A DNA stretch of 64,000 nt from Mariprofundus sp. (GTDB taxonomy: Bacteria > Pseudomonadota > Zetaproteobacteria > Mariprofundales > Mariprofundaceae): contig JAUZQJ010000021.1 in the NCBI GenBank assembly GCA_030951045.1, positions 1 to 64,000 on the forward strand. The letters are read 5' to 3'. How positions within the stretch are numbered: the stretch's first letter is position 1; each line of letters begins with the position of its first letter. Of the stretch, positions 21,964 to 31,801 are shown piece by piece. A program made the position numbers and the translations under genes. The notes beneath the pieces are model-generated. The model was not told the origin of the DNA. It saw nothing but the letters and a program-made list of their open reading frames with translations, and ran no database searches.

Positions 21964-23112
21964 CTAAATGGATAACTCCAAACCATCACTATCATCACCT
22001 TGAATGCTTTCTGTTTTGGGAGTGTTCGACGTTGAATCCAAATTAGCCATTTTCATCTTTAAACGCAGATTGTTGGCTGAGTCTGCATTTCTAAGCGCTT
22101 CCACTTCTGTGATTTTGCCATCTTTCCAAAGCTCAAAAAGGGCTTGATCAAATGTACGCATGCCATATTGGGCACTCTCTTCCATGGTTTCTTTGATGGC
22201 GCTGACATCGCCTTTAAGAATCTGGTCGGATAAGCGGGGTGTGTTGATCATGATTTCGATGGCGGCAGCGCGTTTGCCATCGACTGTCTTGACCAGACGT
22301 TGTGATAAAATGGCGCGAAGATTCAAAGCCAGATTCATATATACTTGTTGATGCTGTTCTTCGGGGAAGAAATTAATGATACGATCAAGTGCTTGATTGG
22401 CGTTGTTGGCATGTAGGGTGGCCATCGCCAAGTGACCCGTTTCGGCAAATGAGATGGCATGCTCCATGGTTTCTTTCTCTCGGATTTCACCGAGCAGAAT
22501 AACATCGGGAGCTTGTCGGAGGGTGTTTTTCAGTGCGGCGCGAAAGGATGCTGTATCAGAGCCTACTTCACGCTGAGAAACAAAACACTTCTTATGGGTG
22601 TGCATAAACTCAACAGGATCTTCAATGGTAATGATGTGGCCAGCCTGATTGGCATTGCGCCAGTCCACCAATGCCGCCAATGACGTGGATTTACCTGAAC
22701 CGGTCGCGCCGACCATTAGTACAAGCCCACGCTTACTCATGGCGATGTCCTTAAAAATGTCTGGTAAATGTAATTCATCAAGAGAGGGTATTTCTGTCGT
22801 GATTTGACGAATGACCATGCCGACTGAACCACGCTGGCGATAGGCATTGACGCGAAATCGCCCCAGAGAAGGTACGGCTGTAGAGAGATTCATTTCCATT
22901 TCAACAGCAAATTCAGCTTTTTGTTTTTCGTTCATCAGGCTGTTGGCCAGTTTTTCAATAATGGCCGGATTGATAGCGGTTTCCCCCAAGCGCAGAATAA
23001 CGCCGTTAATGCGATAGCCTGGAGGCGCTCCAGCCATCAAATATAGATCAGAAGCATCTTTTTCTACCATGACCTTTAATAACTGTTTGATCGAAATATC
23101 ATCGTTCATCAT
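21964..23112 (-). CDS. PilT/PilU-family twitching ATPase (PilU-like)
   Basis: LMVGATGSGKSTSLAALVDWRN, ITIEDPVEFMHTHKKC, LGEIREKETMEHAISFAETGHLAMATLHANN. Confidence 0.92.
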   Translation of the reverse strand: MMNDDISIKQLLKVMVEKDASDLYLMAGAPPGYRINGVILRLGETAINPAIIEKLANSLMNEKQKAEFAVEMEMNLSTAVPSLGRFRVNAYRQRGSVGMVIRQITTEIPSLDELHLPDIFKDIAMSKRGLVLMVGATGSGKSTSLAALVDWRNANQAGHIITIEDPVEFMHTHKKCFVSQREVGSDTASFRAALKNTLRQAPDVILLGEIREKETMEHAISFAETGHLAMATLHANNANQALDRIINFFPEEQHQQVYMNLALNLRAILSQRLVKTVDGKRAAAIEIMINTPRLSDQILKGDVSAIKETMEESAQYGMRTFDQALFELWKDGKITEVEALRNADSANNLRLKMKMANLDSTSNTPKTESIQGDDSDGLELSI

Positions 23113-23253
23113 CTGCTCCGTTGATGTGTGTACGCATCATCAAGATGTAAGAAGCAAAACACATACCAACTAGCCAGACCTGTGTTGAGCCTGAATCAGG
23201 CTGGTTGCTGTTGGAGGCTAAAGGCGTGCTTCAGATGCTACTGTGTGTCGCTG

Positions 23254-25377
23254 TCACGATGTGCTGTTGAAGCAGCTGGATACTACCTCCTGAAAGTGAT
23301 CAATGAGATATGGTTTCTGAATAAAACCGGTCAGTCCCTTGCCTTTAAAGCGCGCGGTAGCATCTTCGGCGCTGTAGCCTGATGAGAGAATCACCCTGAT
23401 GTCCGGTTTTATGTTGTGCAATGCGTTGTAACACTCTTCACCATTCATATGCGGCATGGTCATATCAAGCAGTACACCGGTGATACGATGTTGGTGCTGG
23501 CGAAAACATGCAACACCATCTCGACCATCGACAGCGGTGATCACTTCAAAGCCCATCTCTTCGAGTATCATGCTGGCCAGCTCACGGATGGTTTCTTCAT
23601 CATCAATAACAAGGATCAGACCAGAGGAAGGTTCCATCTGAGCTTTGCTGGTCGGTTCACTCTGCTTGGGTGATTCGGTTATGGGTAAGGCGATTTTAAA
23701 TGTTGTGCCTTTGTCGGGTTCAGAATAGAGCTTGAGCAAGCCGTGATGACCATGCACGATGCCCAGTACTGCGCTCATACCCAAGCCTCGACCTGTAAAT
23801 TTGGTGGTGAAAAAAGGATCAAAGATTTTCTTTTTGGTGTCGGCATCCATGCCGCAGCCGGAATCAGATACTTCCAGATAGACAAAGCGGCCAGTAGAAA
23901 TGTCCGGTTTATGGATTGAGCTGTTTAGACAGAGCTCATCAACCTGCATAATCCCCGTTGCTACCACGATGACACCACTCTGTTTGAGCATGGCTTCAGA
24001 GGCATTGATGACCAGATTCATGAGCACTTGCTGTATCTGGGTGATATCAGCGTCAACCATTGGCAGTGTTGTAGAGAGATCACATTTCAATATAACGCTT
24101 TTGTCGATGGACACTTCCAGCAGGGAGTGCATCTCTTCAACAAGCGTGGAAAGGTTGATCGGCTTAATAATAAAATCACCTTTACCTGAATATGCCAGCA
24201 TCTGCTTGCACAGGTTGGCGGCCTGAAGGCTGGATTGCTCGATTCTCTGCAGGTATTCCTGTCCTAGCGAATAGGGATCGATTTTGCGTTTGGCTATGCC
24301 GGTATTGCCAATGATAGCGGTAAGAATGTTGTTGAAATCATGCGCGATGCCACCGGCCAATACTCCCATGGATTCCAGTCTGTCCACATGCTCCATCTGT
24401 TGTTGTAAGGCGATCTCCCGACGCAGGTCTCGTGCAATAACAGCTATACGGTTCGGGTTTCCCTGCGTGTCGGGTAAAGACATGAATGTGCAGGCGGCGG
24501 CAATACTATTGGTTTGCTGATCGAGGAATTCACATGCGGATTCATAAACGCCCTGTTTGATGGTTTGTGGGAAAATACGTTCTTGCAGCAGTTGATATGT
24601 TTCAGGGCTATGGAATGCATCGACTGTCATGTCATCCACTGCCTGCTCCTGATTCAAACCTATCATGTTTCTGCCTGCCGGGTTGATGTAGAGCACATGC
24701 CCCTGCAAGTCAGCGATGCCTACAAAATTCAGCGTGGCTTCAATGATAGAGGCCAGATCCCTGACTTCACCGGTGCGTGCTTCCACCAGTGCTTCCAGGT
24801 CGGCATGCGATTTCCGCAAGGCTTGCTCGGCAGCTTTGCGCTCGCTTATATCGCGCAGAACCATGGCATAAGCCAGCGTGTCCCCCTGTTGTACGACCGA
24901 ACCGACAAACTCGACAGGGAGCTCTGTGCCATCTTTGCATTGCGCAATGCCTTCGACTCTCTGGTTCATCAAGGCACCACGGCCGCGTGCTAAATGACGA
25001 TGAAAATAATTCAGGCTGGTGGCATGCAGATGTTTGGGGATGAGGATGTCTTCAAGCCGTTGATCGATGACTTCCTGGGCGCTGAAGCCAAACATCTGCT
25101 CAGCCATGGGGTTCCATGATTTGATATATCCATCATGATCCAGCCGAATGATGGCGTCCATAGCGTTTTGAACAATCAGTTCAAACCAGTCCTCAACTTT
25201 TTCCAGTGCCTTGGATTTTTCTGCAATGCGCTGCTGATAGGATTGCAGTTGTTTCTGAAAAGGCAGTTGAGACGCGTTGCTGTCCAACTGGCGCATGCGT
25301 TTGCTTAACGCTTTGATGGTTTCCTGTGCAGCATCCAGCTGTTTTTGCAGTGTGTCCGCAGTCGGCTTGTCGCTCAT
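23254..25377 (-). CDS. PAS-PAS hybrid histidine kinase with C-terminal receiver
   Basis: Coiled coil, two PAS regions, GGIAHDFNNILTAIIGN H-box, GRGLGMSAVLGIVHGHHG, receiver ILVIDDEETIRELA..LDMTMPHMNGEE. Start MSDKPTADTLQ at 25377. Confidence 0.92.
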   Translation of the reverse strand: MSDKPTADTLQKQLDAAQETIKALSKRMRQLDSNASQLPFQKQLQSYQQRIAEKSKALEKVEDWFELIVQNAMDAIIRLDHDGYIKSWNPMAEQMFGFSAQEVIDQRLEDILIPKHLHATSLNYFHRHLARGRGALMNQRVEGIAQCKDGTELPVEFVGSVVQQGDTLAYAMVLRDISERKAAEQALRKSHADLEALVEARTGEVRDLASIIEATLNFVGIADLQGHVLYINPAGRNMIGLNQEQAVDDMTVDAFHSPETYQLLQERIFPQTIKQGVYESACEFLDQQTNSIAAACTFMSLPDTQGNPNRIAVIARDLRREIALQQQMEHVDRLESMGVLAGGIAHDFNNILTAIIGNTGIAKRKIDPYSLGQEYLQRIEQSSLQAANLCKQMLAYSGKGDFIIKPINLSTLVEEMHSLLEVSIDKSVILKCDLSTTLPMVDADITQIQQVLMNLVINASEAMLKQSGVIVVATGIMQVDELCLNSSIHKPDISTGRFVYLEVSDSGCGMDADTKKKIFDPFFTTKFTGRGLGMSAVLGIVHGHHGLLKLYSEPDKGTTFKIALPITESPKQSEPTSKAQMEPSSGLILVIDDEETIRELASMILEEMGFEVITAVDGRDGVACFRQHQHRITGVLLDMTMPHMNGEECYNALHNIKPDIRVILSSGYSAEDATARFKGKGLTGFIQKPYLIDHFQEVVSSCFNSTS

Positions 25378-26510
25378 GCTGAACCCAGCGCCAATGCAAC
25401 CAGTGTCTGATTCACATGCAAGCCTTGCCATTGTTCGCCATAGGTATCAAAACCGATCACATGATTGCTTATGGCAGTGGTTTTTTCTGCCAACTGCTGG
25501 TTTATATTGGCATCACTACCTTCCAGTGCGCGGTAAATACAGTTGCATATCAAAAGCAGCTCTGCTTTACCTGTCTGTTGCTTAATCTCTGTGATGAACT
25601 TGTTATACTCGTCAATCATGTTCTGGTGTTTGCACAAATTCAGCACCATGCCCTCTTCGATCGCACATCCGAATTCAAGCGAATTATCTTCGCAAACTCG
25701 CCTGAGTGCACGTACATAACACTCATCGCCATAAGGGTAGGTCAGTGGATTATCCGAAAAGATCTGTGCTGTCAGATCACCCATTTCAATGCCGAGTAAC
25801 TGGGCATAACGCTCGGCGGCGGGTATGCCATCAAGTCGATATACCAGCCGTTTATCGACATCCGCTTTGGTAATCACCACATCAATATCACCGGGCATAT
25901 AATGCTGATGTTTGACGGCATGAAATGGAACCCTGCTCTCTGCCAGAATAAATAGTGCTGCATGCTGATATGTTTTGCCATTGGCAATCACAAAGGTATG
26001 CTCAAATTTCAGGTCATCACCGGCTGAGCCACCGAGCAAAGGAATATTTCCCAATTCATTGGCCATGGCTGCGATCACAGGTTCTTCGCGTGTACTCAGA
26101 CCATCGAAGAAACTCAGGCAAAAATAGTGTTCGGGGTTGAGTTCGCTGCATGCGATATCCAGCTGCGTTAACATCGCATTACATACTGATTTTGCACTCT
26201 CGGCAGCAGAATCGTTGAGGTTCTCAATCACTGCACTGGCCCAACGGATATCAGGCGTTGTGATAGCTGAGAGTACCAGTGAACTGTTTTTATGTTGTCC
26301 GCTAATCCATTCTCCGGCAGTTGTGCAGCCGGCGATTAATGTGTTCGGGAAGCGTGTGTGAAGTGCTGCAGCAACGTCGGGTGAATACTGGGCTGAAGAG
26401 TGAAACACAAACAGGATGTCGGGCGACACATCATCAGCCCAGTGGCCTGTCGCTTCAACAATAGCATCGAATGCATCTGGATTACTTGAAGAACCTTCAA
26501 CGATTTGCAT
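25374..26510 (-). CDS. FIST N/C-domain sensory protein
   Basis: 378 aa; ..LIAGCTTAGEWISG.. and ..FFDGLSTREEPVIAAMANELGNIPLLGGSAGDDLKFEHTFVIANGK.. typical of FIST proteins. Confidence 0.88.
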   Translation of the reverse strand: MQIVEGSSSNPDAFDAIVEATGHWADDVSPDILFVFHSSAQYSPDVAAALHTRFPNTLIAGCTTAGEWISGQHKNSSLVLSAITTPDIRWASAVIENLNDSAAESAKSVCNAMLTQLDIACSELNPEHYFCLSFFDGLSTREEPVIAAMANELGNIPLLGGSAGDDLKFEHTFVIANGKTYQHAALFILAESRVPFHAVKHQHYMPGDIDVVITKADVDKRLVYRLDGIPAAERYAQLLGIEMGDLTAQIFSDNPLTYPYGDECYVRALRRVCEDNSLEFGCAIEEGMVLNLCKHQNMIDEYNKFITEIKQQTGKAELLLICNCIYRALEGSDANINQQLAEKTTAISNHVIGFDTYGEQWQGLHVNQTLVALALGSA

Positions 26511-26638
26511 GCTTTAATCCTCCACCAGCATTGATGAGCTTAGCATACGGTAGCGTCTGTTGTAACAGAAATAAATCAGCATCTCCCTGCATAAGGCCAA
26601 AAAATACTCTTAACATATCGAGAGTGATCACGAGGCTG

Positions 26639-26908
26639 TTAATCTCTGTTAGGCCAAGGCGATTTTTTTTCGGCGGGCTCTTTCTCTCTTAGCATTTCGA
26701 GGTATAAATTTTCTACCTTTGTTCTGGCCCAGGGGGTCTTGCGTAGAAATTTCAGGCTGGATTTCACTGATGGGTCACTATTGAAACAGCGGATCCTGAC
26801 GTAGATGCCCAGCTCGCCCCAGCCGTAATGTTTAACCAGATCGGTGATCATTTTTTCAAGAGTAATGCCATGCAGAGGATTGTTGATTTGCGTTTGTTTG
26901 TTAGACAT
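26639..26908 (-). CDS. VF530/DUF2132 family small DNA-binding-like protein
   Basis: [54 protein letters not shown]. Confidence 0.88.
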   Translation of the reverse strand: MSNKQTQINNPLHGITLEKMITDLVKHYGWGELGIYVRIRCFNSDPSVKSSLKFLRKTPWARTKVENLYLEMLREKEPAEKKSPWPNRD

Positions 26909-26968
26909 GGGGCAAACCTATGCAAGGCTTAACAAATAGTAAAAGGAGAGAGGTGAATGTGAACTTTT

Positions 26969-29734
26969 TCATATTTCATTGCCATCAGGCAATGTGATGG
27001 CGTTCAAGTTAGTGAGAGCCGCATCAAAATCATAAGCGGCGAGATGCTGGCGCAGGGATGATATATGCTGCGTATTGCTATCCCCAAGTGCTACGCTGAG
27101 CTCATCCAGTAGATCCACCGCATCGCCATCATAATCTTCTAATAACAGACGCATCTGATCGATAAGGTTGTTGACTGTATCACGATCCACACTCTTTTCG
27201 TGTCTTTGATCTTCTGGTGTTACCGTAGCACATAGGCCGCTTAAACTTTCAGTAATCGTTGTAAGTTGCATTTCAGCCGTTTCCCAGATGTTGTCATCAA
27301 CGGGTTCCCCTGTTGATAAAGCCGACTCCAGCGTTGCTATCTGTTGCATCAGTACTTTGGCCCCTATATTGCCTGCAAGTCCTTTCAGTATATGTGCAAT
27401 TGACCCTGCCGAGGCATAATCATCCGCTGCCACAGCAACTTGCATGCGTTGTATGCTATCGCCTTGTGAATCACGGAAACTGCACAAGATTTGTCGATAT
27501 AGTTGTTTGTCGTCTGCCAGTCGCTGTAAACCATCATCAATATCTATGCCTTGCAGACCAGAAAATTCAATATCGTCAGGCTGTGTGTTGCTGGCAGCGG
27601 AGCCAGAGAGATCTATTTCATTCGATGCTGAATGGGTGATCCATCGCGCTAATGTGTTGTACAATACGCCCGGGTCAATGGGTTTGGAAATGTGATCATT
27701 CATGCCTGCATCAATACATGCCTGTTGATCAGCACTCATGGCATTAGCTGTCATGGCGATGATTGGTAGTTGAGCAAAAGCACCATCTGCACGAATCAGT
27801 CGTGTAGCTGTCAGGCCATCCATGACCGGCATCTGCATATCCATTAGCACAGCATCAAATGCTTTGGATTTGACTGCGCCCACGGCCTGTTTGCCATTAT
27901 GAACGATGTGCAGATTCACACCGGCTTTACTTAATAGTCCATCGGCAACTTGTTGGTTGATCTCGTTGTCTTCCACCAGCAACACATGCGCACCTTGTAG
28001 TGCTTGCATGTTGTTTGATGGCGCGTTGTTGCCAGCTGTGAATAGTGCTCTGGCATTGGCATCACCGAGCCCAAAGTGAATATCAAACTGGAAACTACTA
28101 CCCTGATCAGGGGCACTTTCAACGGTGAATTCTCCCTGCATTAAGTTTACCATCTGCTTACAAATAGCCAGTCCCAAACCTGTTCCACCATAATTGCGTG
28201 TGGTTGATGCATCGGCTTGCGTGAAGGCTTCAAACAGATGTGCCATCTGATCTTCAGACATACCAATACCGGAGTCCGAGATATTGAAGCGGAGGTCGAT
28301 GCCTGTATCACTTTGTTGGATCGGTGATATTTTGACCTGTACATATCCTGTTTGCGTAAATTTCACGGCGTTGCTGACCAGGTTTAGCAGCACTTGACCC
28401 AGCCTCAGGGAATCACCATGTAGCATGGGGATATCAGCTGGCACATCCACGATAAATTCAAGGCCTTTTTGGTGAGCTTGTATTGCGGCCACGCTATCGA
28501 CATGATCCAGCGTCTCCTGCAGATAAAAATCGGCCGGATCCAACTCCATTTTTCCTGCTTCGACCTTGGAAAAATCGAGAATATCGTTGATGATTTGCAA
28601 TAGGTTTTCTGAAGCGGTGAGTATTTTATCAAGATATTGGCGTTGTGAACTGTCTGTGGCGCCATCTCTGGCCAGGTGCGTCATGCCGATCACGGCATTC
28701 ATAGGGGTGCGGATTTCATGGCTCATATTGGCCAGAAAATCACTTTTTGTGCGTGTCGCCGCTAGCGCTTTGTCGCGTGCTTCGGCTAGCTCACGGGTGC
28801 GTTTTTCAACTTTATCTTCCAGTGTGTGGCTGTGTTCTTCGAGTTGTGCATAAGAGTGTTTGAGTGACTCGGCCATGTCTTCAAGGGATGCTGCTAGCAG
28901 GCCAATTTCATCATCGTTACGGCTGCTGATATGGGCGGTAGCGGAAAAGTCACCATTGGCCAGTTTGTGCGAAAAATGGACGAGTTTTTGAATAGGGTCT
29001 GTCCATCGGCGGGCAAAATAATATACTCCGAAGGCTCCTAAAATAAGAAACAATAATGATGTCACAGAGGCTCTGGTTAAAGCTGCTGCAATGGCAGCAT
29101 GATTGCGTAAACGGGATGTGGCCAGGTTTTCATTTAACTCATCGACAGAGAACCCCAGACGAACGACGCCCCATTGTTTCTGATTAACCATAATGGGAAC
29201 AACGCTTTCCATAAAAGCATGATTACCAACTGTGAAGTCATGATGCATGGTCTCTGTTTGCATGGCGGCAAAGGCTGATATCTCACCTGAGAGGATGTAT
29301 TCACGAAGGGCTGAATCAACGAGGTCACTGCCGATGGCTGATTTGGCTTTTTTTCCCTCTACGAGGATAACATATTTCAGGTCATCAATGTCCTTAATAA
29401 CATTGTTAATGTATGTATCAGTAAGACGAATACGGTAGGTTGAAACGAGTCTTTCGATCTGAAGTGACATTTTCTTACTGGCTTTACTCGCTTTCTTATG
29501 CACCTGCTCTTGCAAGAAAGAGCTATGTGCAGCCAGAGCATTATTAAGGCTGTCTTTTTGTGCTGAGACTTGCAGGACGGTCAACATTACAATCATGGTC
29601 ATAATAATCCCGACCATGGCCACCATCATGTGCCAGCGCATGCCGCGCTTTATATTTAGCTGAGGTACAATTTCCTTATCGGGCATATAGAATTCGCAAT
29701 CCTTTTTATCTACTTTATGACGATCTGTTGACAA
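26969..29734 (-). CDS. BarA-like hybrid sensor kinase (TM-sensor-TM-HAMP-HisKA-HATPase-REC-Hpt)
   Basis: LANMSHEIRTPMNAVIGM, NYGGTGLGLAICKQMV, LLVEDNEINQQVA..MDMQMPVMDGLTATR, C-terminal AHILKGLAGNIGA Hpt. Confidence 0.94.
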   Translation of the reverse strand: MSTDRHKVDKKDCEFYMPDKEIVPQLNIKRGMRWHMMVAMVGIIMTMIVMLTVLQVSAQKDSLNNALAAHSSFLQEQVHKKASKASKKMSLQIERLVSTYRIRLTDTYINNVIKDIDDLKYVILVEGKKAKSAIGSDLVDSALREYILSGEISAFAAMQTETMHHDFTVGNHAFMESVVPIMVNQKQWGVVRLGFSVDELNENLATSRLRNHAAIAAALTRASVTSLLFLILGAFGVYYFARRWTDPIQKLVHFSHKLANGDFSATAHISSRNDDEIGLLAASLEDMAESLKHSYAQLEEHSHTLEDKVEKRTRELAEARDKALAATRTKSDFLANMSHEIRTPMNAVIGMTHLARDGATDSSQRQYLDKILTASENLLQIINDILDFSKVEAGKMELDPADFYLQETLDHVDSVAAIQAHQKGLEFIVDVPADIPMLHGDSLRLGQVLLNLVSNAVKFTQTGYVQVKISPIQQSDTGIDLRFNISDSGIGMSEDQMAHLFEAFTQADASTTRNYGGTGLGLAICKQMVNLMQGEFTVESAPDQGSSFQFDIHFGLGDANARALFTAGNNAPSNNMQALQGAHVLLVEDNEINQQVADGLLSKAGVNLHIVHNGKQAVGAVKSKAFDAVLMDMQMPVMDGLTATRLIRADGAFAQLPIIAMTANAMSADQQACIDAGMNDHISKPIDPGVLYNTLARWITHSASNEIDLSGSAASNTQPDDIEFSGLQGIDIDDGLQRLADDKQLYRQILCSFRDSQGDSIQRMQVAVAADDYASAGSIAHILKGLAGNIGAKVLMQQIATLESALSTGEPVDDNIWETAEMQLTTITESLSGLCATVTPEDQRHEKSVDRDTVNNLIDQMRLLLEDYDGDAVDLLDELSVALGDSNTQHISSLRQHLAAYDFDAALTNLNAITLPDGNEI

Positions 29735-29805
29735 TTCTATAGTAGAATAATCATTTAGTGAAAAACATCATAGGCTGAATCTATCTTCGGCGCTATGCTT
29801 GGGCT

Positions 29806-30747
29806 ATGACACTACATACAGATCTCTCCGTTTCTTTTGCAGGCCTTAAACTGCAAACACCCCTAGTGCTATTATCCGGCTGTGTCGGTTTTGGTGAGGA
29901 ATACACCCATATTGAAGGCTGGAATAACTGTGATATTGGTGCGGTGATTCTTAAAGGAACGACGCTGGAGCCACGCATGGGTAATGCGCCGCGTCGGTTG
30001 TATGAAACGCCATCGGGTATGCTCAATGCCATTGGTCTGCAGAATCCCGGCGCGCGTTATGTGATCGATAAGATCCTGCCTAATCTGCCGCATGATCAAA
30101 CACAGTTTTGGGCCAATGCCAATGGCACCAGCCCTGAAGAGTATGCGGAAATGGCGCGTATCTTCGATGATTCACCGGTCACTGCAATTGAGATCAATAT
30201 CTCCTGCCCCAATGTAAAAGAGGGTGGCGTGCATTTTGGTAATAATCCGGCCATGGCAGCACGTGTGGTTGAAGCGATGCGTCCGATGACAAAAAAACCA
30301 TTGATTACCAAGCTCTCGCCGAACAATGCTGATATTGCAGAAACAGCCCGTGCGGTGATTGAGGCGGGTAGTGACGGTCTCTCTGTGATAAATACATTGG
30401 TGGGTATGGCCGTGGATGTTCATAGTCGCAAGCCGATCATTGATAATGTATCCGGCGGCCTGTCCGGTCCTGCGATTAAACCGGTAGCACTATGGAAAAT
30501 TCATCAGACACGCGCTGTGGCTGCCAAACATGGTATCCCTATTCTGGGGCAGGGTGGTATTTCCAATGCCAAAGATGCGATTGAATTTGCCATTGTGGGT
30601 GCGGATGCGATTGGTGTTGGCACTGGCCTGTTTTATGATCCGTTGATGTGCAAGAAGTTACTCGATGGTATGTCTGAATATCTTGAGCAGCATGATATGA
30701 ATACTTACACTGATCTCGTAGGATCACTTGTTAGGCAACCTGCTTAA
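29806..30747 (+). CDS. pyrD: Dihydroorotate dehydrogenase, class 1B-like
   Basis: GCVGFGEEYTHIEGW..GAVILKGTTLEPRMGNAPRRLYET.., EINISCPNVKEGGVHFG (active-site Cys), GQGGISNAKDAIEFAIVGADAIGVGTGLF. Confidence 0.92.
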   Translation: MTLHTDLSVSFAGLKLQTPLVLLSGCVGFGEEYTHIEGWNNCDIGAVILKGTTLEPRMGNAPRRLYETPSGMLNAIGLQNPGARYVIDKILPNLPHDQTQFWANANGTSPEEYAEMARIFDDSPVTAIEINISCPNVKEGGVHFGNNPAMAARVVEAMRPMTKKPLITKLSPNNADIAETARAVIEAGSDGLSVINTLVGMAVDVHSRKPIIDNVSGGLSGPAIKPVALWKIHQTRAVAAKHGIPILGQGGISNAKDAIEFAIVGADAIGVGTGLFYDPLMCKKLLDGMSEYLEQHDMNTYTDLVGSLVRQPA

Positions 30748-31477
30748 ACTCTTATGTGTGGCGCTGTTGTGCTTTTATGCAGCAGCTGTGCACGCAGGTA
30801 CACTCTCTGTTGTTGGTCAATCGCGCTGGGTGCAGGTGGCATACGTATTTGATGGCGACACGTTTCGCACCAGTGGCGGTGAAAAGGTGCGTTTGTTGGG
30901 CATCAATAGCCCGGAAGTTGCACATGGTAAGCAAGCCGCACAGCCTTATAGTCAACAGGCAAAACGGCAACTGAAGGCATTGCTTTCTAATCAATTGGTG
31001 CAATTGCGTTTGGACAGAGAAAAGCGTGATAAATATGGTCGTACATTGGCGCAAGTCTATCTGCGTGATGGTCGCTGGGTGAATGAGATCATGGTGCGAG
31101 AAGGTTTGGCGCATGTATATACCTTTGCACCTAATTTCTATTGGACTAAGGCACTGTTAAAGAGTGAGCTGGCGGCCAGAAATGAGATGCGTGGTATGTG
31201 GAAATCTGAGCGATGGCGTGTACTGGATGCCTCTGATGTTAAGAACCATCACATTGGCCAGTTCCATCTGGTGCGTGGTTATGTGGATGGTGTTCGGTCA
31301 TGGCGTTTTAGACTGGGGAAACTCTCGATCAGTGTGCCACGTGTTGCTCGACAATGGTTTGTAGCCTCCGATCTTCCCAAGGCTGGACAGAAGGTGACCA
31401 TTGCAGGGGTGATTCGTATGTCATTCATGGGTAATTTGTATCTGAGCTTACACTCCCCTTATGATCTGCGCCCATAA
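30728..31477 (+). CDS. Secreted thermonuclease (SNase)-like protein
   Basis: Signal peptide; VQVAYVFDGDTFRTSGGEKVRLLGINSPE, RDKYGRTLAQVYL, WVNEIMVREGLAHVY. Confidence 0.85.
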   Translation: MLGNLLKLLCVALLCFYAAAVHAGTLSVVGQSRWVQVAYVFDGDTFRTSGGEKVRLLGINSPEVAHGKQAAQPYSQQAKRQLKALLSNQLVQLRLDREKRDKYGRTLAQVYLRDGRWVNEIMVREGLAHVYTFAPNFYWTKALLKSELAARNEMRGMWKSERWRVLDASDVKNHHIGQFHLVRGYVDGVRSWRFRLGKLSISVPRVARQWFVASDLPKAGQKVTIAGVIRMSFMGNLYLSLHSPYDLRP

Positions 31478-31482
31478 CGAGA

Positions 31483-31750
31483 GTAGGGCAATCGTATTAA
31501 AAGTCTTTAAAATCATTCACCGCAATCCCCCAGGGGAGTCTCTCTTGCACAAGCGCGCAATTCACCTTCAGGACGCAAAGGAGCGCAAAGTAAAAACAAC
31601 AAACATTATCTGTTTGAAAACTCTTTAATCCATTCAATACTCCGCTCCTAAAGTGAAGCCTCTTAAATAAAGTGTCGTTGACTTACGCTGCGGTGAAATA
31701 TGCTGAATCATGATCGTAAACAAAGGATATTTTAATGCGATTATTCTGGT
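31483..31750. repeat. Dispersed intergenic repeat, copy D (between the nuclease and M48 genes)
   Basis: gtagggcaatcgtattaaaag ... caggggagtctctcttgcacaagcgcgcaattcaccttcaggacgcaaaggagcgcaaag ... cttacgctgcggtgaa..ttttaatgcgattattctggt. Confidence 0.65.
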
Positions 31751-31801
31751 AATGATAGGGTGTAAATTGATATTCGCGGGTGAACGCGTAATAATTGAAA
31801 C

